Source: Nitrospirota bacterium
GTDB lineage: Bacteria > Nitrospirota > Thermodesulfovibrionia > Thermodesulfovibrionales > Magnetobacteriaceae
NCBI GenBank assembly: GCA_015233015.1
Contig: JADFYO010000020.1
Span: 1-55,306, forward strand
Reading direction: 5' to 3'
DNA: 55,306 bases
The notes under the pieces were generated by a model that made no database searches, was not told the DNA's origin, and saw only the letters and a list, made by a program, of their open reading frames with translations. Positions 52,250 through 55,306 of this stretch are shown here, in pieces (within the stretch, counting starts at the first letter, position 1; each line of letters begins with the position of its first letter). Position numbers and translations under genes: made by a program.

Positions 52250-54184
52250 ATGAAACCGATGTTAAAAAGAGCGAAATCGCCGTGTTTAGTCTGCCTTGCC
52301 ATAACGATACTGATATGCGCAACCGTCGTTACCGTACGCAATTACGGGTATCTGCAAATAATCGAACTAGCCGGCGGGGAGTTGGCCGCGTATGACAGAT
52401 TTTTAAAGTTCTCTGTACATGGCTCAAAACCGGACGAAAACGTAATCATCATCTCGATGACTGAAGCGGATATTCACCGCTATGGAAAGTGGCCGATTAC
52501 TGACCAGACAATGGCGGAGCTTATTGAAGGCTTAAGCCAATACAATCCCGGCGTAATTGCAGTGGATATATACAGGGATATCCCCATCACACCCGGCAGC
52601 GATAATCTTACAAATGTTCTCAGAACACTAAACAATGTCGTCATGGTTAAGAAAATCGGAATAGATTCAGAGAATGAAGTATCGGGGCCGTATATGATAG
52701 ACGATCCCGACAGGGTAGGCTTTACTGACTTTCCCGTTGACCCTGACGGTGTAATAAGACGAGGGCTGCTGTTTGCCGACAACGGGACGACGATGTCAAC
52801 ATCGTTTTCGATGCTTATTGCCCAGATGTTTTTAAAGAGTAAGGATATAATGCCACAGCCTGGAACCCCGAATCCCGCTCACATGCGGCTTGGCAATACA
52901 ACCTTCATACCACTTAGAGCTAATGACGGCGGCTATGTCGGCGGCGATATGGCCGGTTATCAATTCCTGCTGAACTTCAGAGGAGGGCAGTTTAACAGAT
53001 ATTCTCTTTACGATATACTGGAGAAAAGGATACCCCCGAACGCCCTGAGCGGAAGGGCTGTTATCATAGGAGTAGAGGCTGTAAGCGTTAAAGACTATTT
53101 CAGTACGCCGGTTAAATCCATACCAGCCACATCTGGTGTAGAGCTTCATGCCTTAGCTGCGAGCCAAATCATCAGGGCAGCCCTTGGGGGAGAGAAACCA
53201 ATGTCCTTTATAGATGAGCGATATAAGTGGACATGGATTTTTATATGGGGAATAGTTGGAGGGGCACTGGGGTTGCGAATACGTTCTTTTGCGAGATTTC
53301 TTGCCCTTTCCGCGGGTGCGGCAGTGATGTTAGTATCGTCGGCCTATGCGGCATTCTCCAGTGGACTATGGATACCGGTTGTGCCGCCTGCCTTGTCGCT
53401 GCTTTTTTCGGCGTCTCTGGTGACGGCATATAAATCATATACTGAGGGCGCTGACAGGGCACAGATTATGCAGCTATTCTCAAGGCACGTTTCAAAAGAT
53501 GTAGCCGAGGCGATATGGAATGACCGTGACAGTTTCCTCTTCAATGGCCGCCCTCGTCCTCTGAAACTTACTGCAACCGTGTTGTTCACCGATTTAAAGG
53601 GTTTTACATCTGTCTCGGAGACGCTTCAACCTCAGCCGTTGATGGACTGGCTTAACGAGTACATGGAGGCGATGGCAAGCATCATAATCAGACACGGAGG
53701 GGTTATAAATAAATACATCGGCGACGCCGTAATGGCCGTATTTGGCGTTCCCATAGCAAGGCAAACGCAGGAGGATATAAGCAAAGATGCGATAAACGCC
53801 GTCACATGCGCCATTGAGATGGGCAGTAAACTCTCACGTCTAAAGGCCGAATGGGCAGCGCGCGGTATGCCCGTTATCGATATGCGGGTTGGAATATATA
53901 CAGGGGAGTTAGTAGCCGGTTCTTTAGGCAGTGCGGAGCGCCTTGAATATACTGTTATTGGCGATACAGTAAATATCGCATCGCGTCTGGAGAGTTTTGA
54001 CAAGCACTACTGCGACCCTGAATTTGCAGACCCAGCCTGCCGCATATTAATCGGCGCCACTACATTTACATACCTCTCCGGGAGGTTCAGGGCAAAAGAG
54101 GCCGGCACAGTGGCTCTAAAGGGCAAAGAGGAGAAGATAACCATCTATCTGATCGGGGGATTTACGCAGCCGCAGCATGGTTAG
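52250..54184 (+). CDS. CHASE2-domain adenylate/guanylate cyclase
   Basis: The 644-residue inner-membrane enzyme has one N-terminal helix (LVCLAITILICATVVTV), a periplasmic CHASE2 sensor domain (about residues 35-320, with VIIISMTEADIHRYGKWPI and LNNVVMVKKIG), and three further helices (328-395). The class III cyclase domain follows, with the ATP/GTP-binding VLFTDLKGFTSVSETLQ and NKYIGDAVMAVFGVP; D448 and D492 are the expected metal ligands. Substrate specificity (cAMP or cGMP) is not certain from the motifs. In cyanobacterial genomes CHASE2 cyclases accompany CHAT/DUF928/TPS genes, as here. The ATG at 52250 has only a weak ribosome binding site; 52259 is an alternative. hicB lies 86 bases downstream on the same strand. 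Confidence 0.93.
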   Translation: MKPMLKRAKSPCLVCLAITILICATVVTVRNYGYLQIIELAGGELAAYDRFLKFSVHGSKPDENVIIISMTEADIHRYGKWPITDQTMAELIEGLSQYNPGVIAVDIYRDIPITPGSDNLTNVLRTLNNVVMVKKIGIDSENEVSGPYMIDDPDRVGFTDFPVDPDGVIRRGLLFADNGTTMSTSFSMLIAQMFLKSKDIMPQPGTPNPAHMRLGNTTFIPLRANDGGYVGGDMAGYQFLLNFRGGQFNRYSLYDILEKRIPPNALSGRAVIIGVEAVSVKDYFSTPVKSIPATSGVELHALAASQIIRAALGGEKPMSFIDERYKWTWIFIWGIVGGALGLRIRSFARFLALSAGAAVMLVSSAYAAFSSGLWIPVVPPALSLLFSASLVTAYKSYTEGADRAQIMQLFSRHVSKDVAEAIWNDRDSFLFNGRPRPLKLTATVLFTDLKGFTSVSETLQPQPLMDWLNEYMEAMASIIIRHGGVINKYIGDAVMAVFGVPIARQTQEDISKDAINAVTCAIEMGSKLSRLKAEWAARGMPVIDMRVGIYTGELVAGSLGSAERLEYTVIGDTVNIASRLESFDKHYCDPEFADPACRILIGATTFTYLSGRFRAKEAGTVALKGKEEKITIYLIGGFTQPQHG

Positions 54185-54269
54185 CGTCAGCCTTTACATG
54201 CTCTTTTCCCACTACAAAGTTACAAATATGCTACACTATACTGATGATCAACAGAGGACAGGAGATGAT

Positions 54270-54494
54270 ATGCGAGAAAAACTGACGGCGGTCTTTCAAA
54301 AATCACCATATGGCTATATTGGATATGTGGAGGAACTCCCGGGCGCCAACACTCAGGGGGCAACACTGGAAGGAGCAAAAACTAATTTTGTTGAGGCTGT
54401 TCAATTGATTCTGGAAACTAACCGTCTAATTGCTGAAAGAGACATTTCAGGCAAAGAAATCATAAAAGAAGATTTTGGTATTGTTACAGTGTGA
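54270..54494 (+). CDS. hicB: HicB antitoxin
   Basis: The 74-residue protein is the partner of the downstream HicA. The start at ATG 54270 has AGGAG four to eight bases before it; the in-frame ATG at 54177 would overlap the cyclase gene. The product has the HicB core: TAVFQKSPYGYIGYVEELPG, then ANTQGATLEGAKTNFVEAV, and a short C-terminal tail without an added DNA-binding domain. The stop overlaps the hicA GTG by four bases. Here the antitoxin precedes the toxin, the reverse of the classic hicAB order. Confidence 0.92.
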   Translation: MREKLTAVFQKSPYGYIGYVEELPGANTQGATLEGAKTNFVEAVQLILETNRLIAERDISGKEIIKEDFGIVTV

Positions 54495-54676
54495 AGCGGC
54501 GGGATTTAATACGCTATGTCGAAAGAAACCGATGTGAGCTTCTGCGAGAGGACAGCAATCACTCTGTTTATATAAACGTTGTTGAAAAGAAATTAAGTAC
54601 AATCTCCCGACATAGGGAAATTGACGAAAACCTCGTAAGGAAAATATGTAAGGATCTCGGTATTCCACAACCATAA
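54491..54676 (+). CDS. hicA: HicA toxin (mRNA interferase)
   Basis: A 61-residue protein with the double-stranded-RNA-binding-like fold: KRRDLIRYVERNRCELLRE, then SNHSVYINVVEKKLSTISRH with the catalytic His in the GSHxx(Y/F)-type strand (here SNHSVY), and ENLVRKICKDLGIP at the C-terminus. Its GTG start overlaps the hicB stop. It should cleave mRNA when free of HicB. The orphan HicB at 25263-25526 could in principle also bind it. Confidence 0.92.
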   Translation: MKRRDLIRYVERNRCELLREDSNHSVYINVVEKKLSTISRHREIDENLVRKICKDLGIPQP

Positions 54677-54717
54677 TTGCGGCAATAGACCCTAGAGCTT
54701 CCTATGATTTACCGTCT

Positions 54718-55142
54718 CTATTTTTCATTAGGGAATTCAATACGCTCCCATAAGTCTTTTCTGAGTTCTTTAAACGCAGGACATTTTACGCTGACAGTAT
54801 CAGGATTTACTTCTTTGAGTAGCTGGACACCTTCTATCGTTTTTCTATATCTTAAGGCACAACTCCTCGCAAATTTCTCTAAATGTTCCGATATCTTGGG
54901 GTGACAGCTAATTTTTTCCGGCACCGAGATGTATTGAATTTTAGAAATTAATCTGGTGAGACATTCGTGCTTATTATATTTATAAACTTTTTTAAAGCAA
55001 TCAATGTCGGCTACCATCCAGGCCTCTATTTCTTGTATAGCGAAATGATTGCTGTACAAGCCTTTATATTTTAACAGTTTCATGTTTATTTCATTTTCGA
55101 TTGTTTCTTTATTCTCACAATCTAAATCCCTGATAATGAAGG
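54718..55142 (-). pseudogene. DUF4276 family protein, 5' end removed by IS66 element
   Basis: The frame from 55142 to 54718 encodes the C-terminal ~140 residues of a DUF4276 (TOPRIM/OLD-like) protein: PFIIRDLDCENKETIEN with the acidic strand, then HFAIQEIEAWMVADIDCFKK and a helical C-terminal half. The N-terminal glutamate-bearing strand and start codon are missing. Upstream sequence is the end of an IS66-family element, so the native N-terminus was lost or lies beyond the window. The longer open frame to 55257 begins inside the transposon. DUF4276 proteins are often encoded with ATPases in possible defence modules; the partner is not visible. Confidence 0.75.
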
Positions 55143-55306
55143 GTAAGCGTCTAAATAACCCCACCCATATATTTGACGCCAAGGGCATCCCTATCGACAG
55201 ATTGCGGGAGCAGGGATTTGTAATCGTCTTCAGTCTTGGAATATGGCAGTCGTTCAAAGATATAGCGTAAGTATTTATAAGGCTCCAGCCCGTTTGACTT
55301 GGCTGT
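55143..55306. mobile_element. Right end of an IS66-family insertion sequence
   Basis: The element end is GTAAGCGT at 55143-55150, matching the GTAAGCG terminus of IS66 elements. It is followed on the minus strand by the transposase C-terminus. The 8 bases before it (AATGAAGG, 55135-55142) are a candidate target duplication; the other end lies beyond the window and cannot be checked. The insertion interrupts a DUF4276 gene. Confidence 0.8.
55151..55306 (-). CDS. IS66 transposase C-terminus, cut by window edge
   Basis: The last 51 residues of an IS66-family DDE transposase are visible, reading leftward from the window edge to the stop TAG at 55153-55151. The conserved C-terminal element TAKSNGLEPYKYLRYIFERL is present, followed by DDYKSLLPQSV and a short tail. 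It is partial only because the window ends; the remainder of the gene cannot be assessed. Confidence 0.88.
   Translation of the reverse strand, partial: TAKSNGLEPYKYLRYIFERLPYSKTEDDYKSLLPQSVDRDALGVKYMGGVI

Overview
The window comes from a Gram-negative, diderm bacterium with intermediate GC content. It carries LolA, an outer-membrane beta-barrel and a two-partner secretion pore, and it is dense in signal transduction. The mix of a chemotaxis operon, many sensor kinases, a TauE/SafE-Usp-PEP-synthase-like operon and a cyanobacteria-like CHAT/DUF928/haemagglutinin cluster suggests Nitrospirota (perhaps the magnetotactic lineage) or a related Desulfobacterota group. This placement is inference from gene content, because no rRNA or other phylogenetic marker beyond tsaD is present.

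Layout. 1-2422: a NarL-type two-component pair on the minus strand. 2644-10894: a plus-strand operon of a cytidylate-kinase-like/BON protein, a membrane Usp-like protein, a TauE/SafE permease, a receiver protein and two tandem 861-residue PEP-synthase-like proteins that lack the PEP-synthase barrel. 10898-11830: an outer-membrane protein. 12094-17835: a STAS-cheA-mcp-cheW operon. 18006-22785: a periplasmic protein, two nested transposase remnants, and a five-PAS sensor kinase that has lost its ATPase domain at the transposon junction. 22989-23120: six 22-bp tandem repeats. 23166-28791: a metallophosphoesterase, tRNA-Arg(ACG), a receiver with an insertion, an orphan HicB and two soluble kinases. 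28935-29078: a remnant resembling a phage BECR nuclease.

29150-36469 is a surface-polysaccharide region: dTDP-rhamnose enzymes without rmlC, UDP-galactopyranose mutase, an epimerase, a WbaP-type initiating transferase, then lolA. tsaD follows, with an AT-rich HEPN-like/helical-repeat gene pair and a lipoprotein beyond it.

39759-54184 is the most interesting part. A perfect 28-bp palindrome precedes a TPR-CHAT (caspase-like) protein, a DUF928 protein, a TumE-type toxin-antitoxin pair and a 1345-residue TpsA haemagglutinin with thirteen repeats. On the opposite strand lie a DUF4258/DUF2283 pair, a secreted subtilisin and the TpsB pore. A CHASE2 nucleotide cyclase is divergent from TpsB. The genes suggest a surface/secretion module with a proteolytic and a second-messenger arm; this is inference. 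The window ends with hicB-hicA and a DUF4276 gene cut by the end of an IS66-family element.
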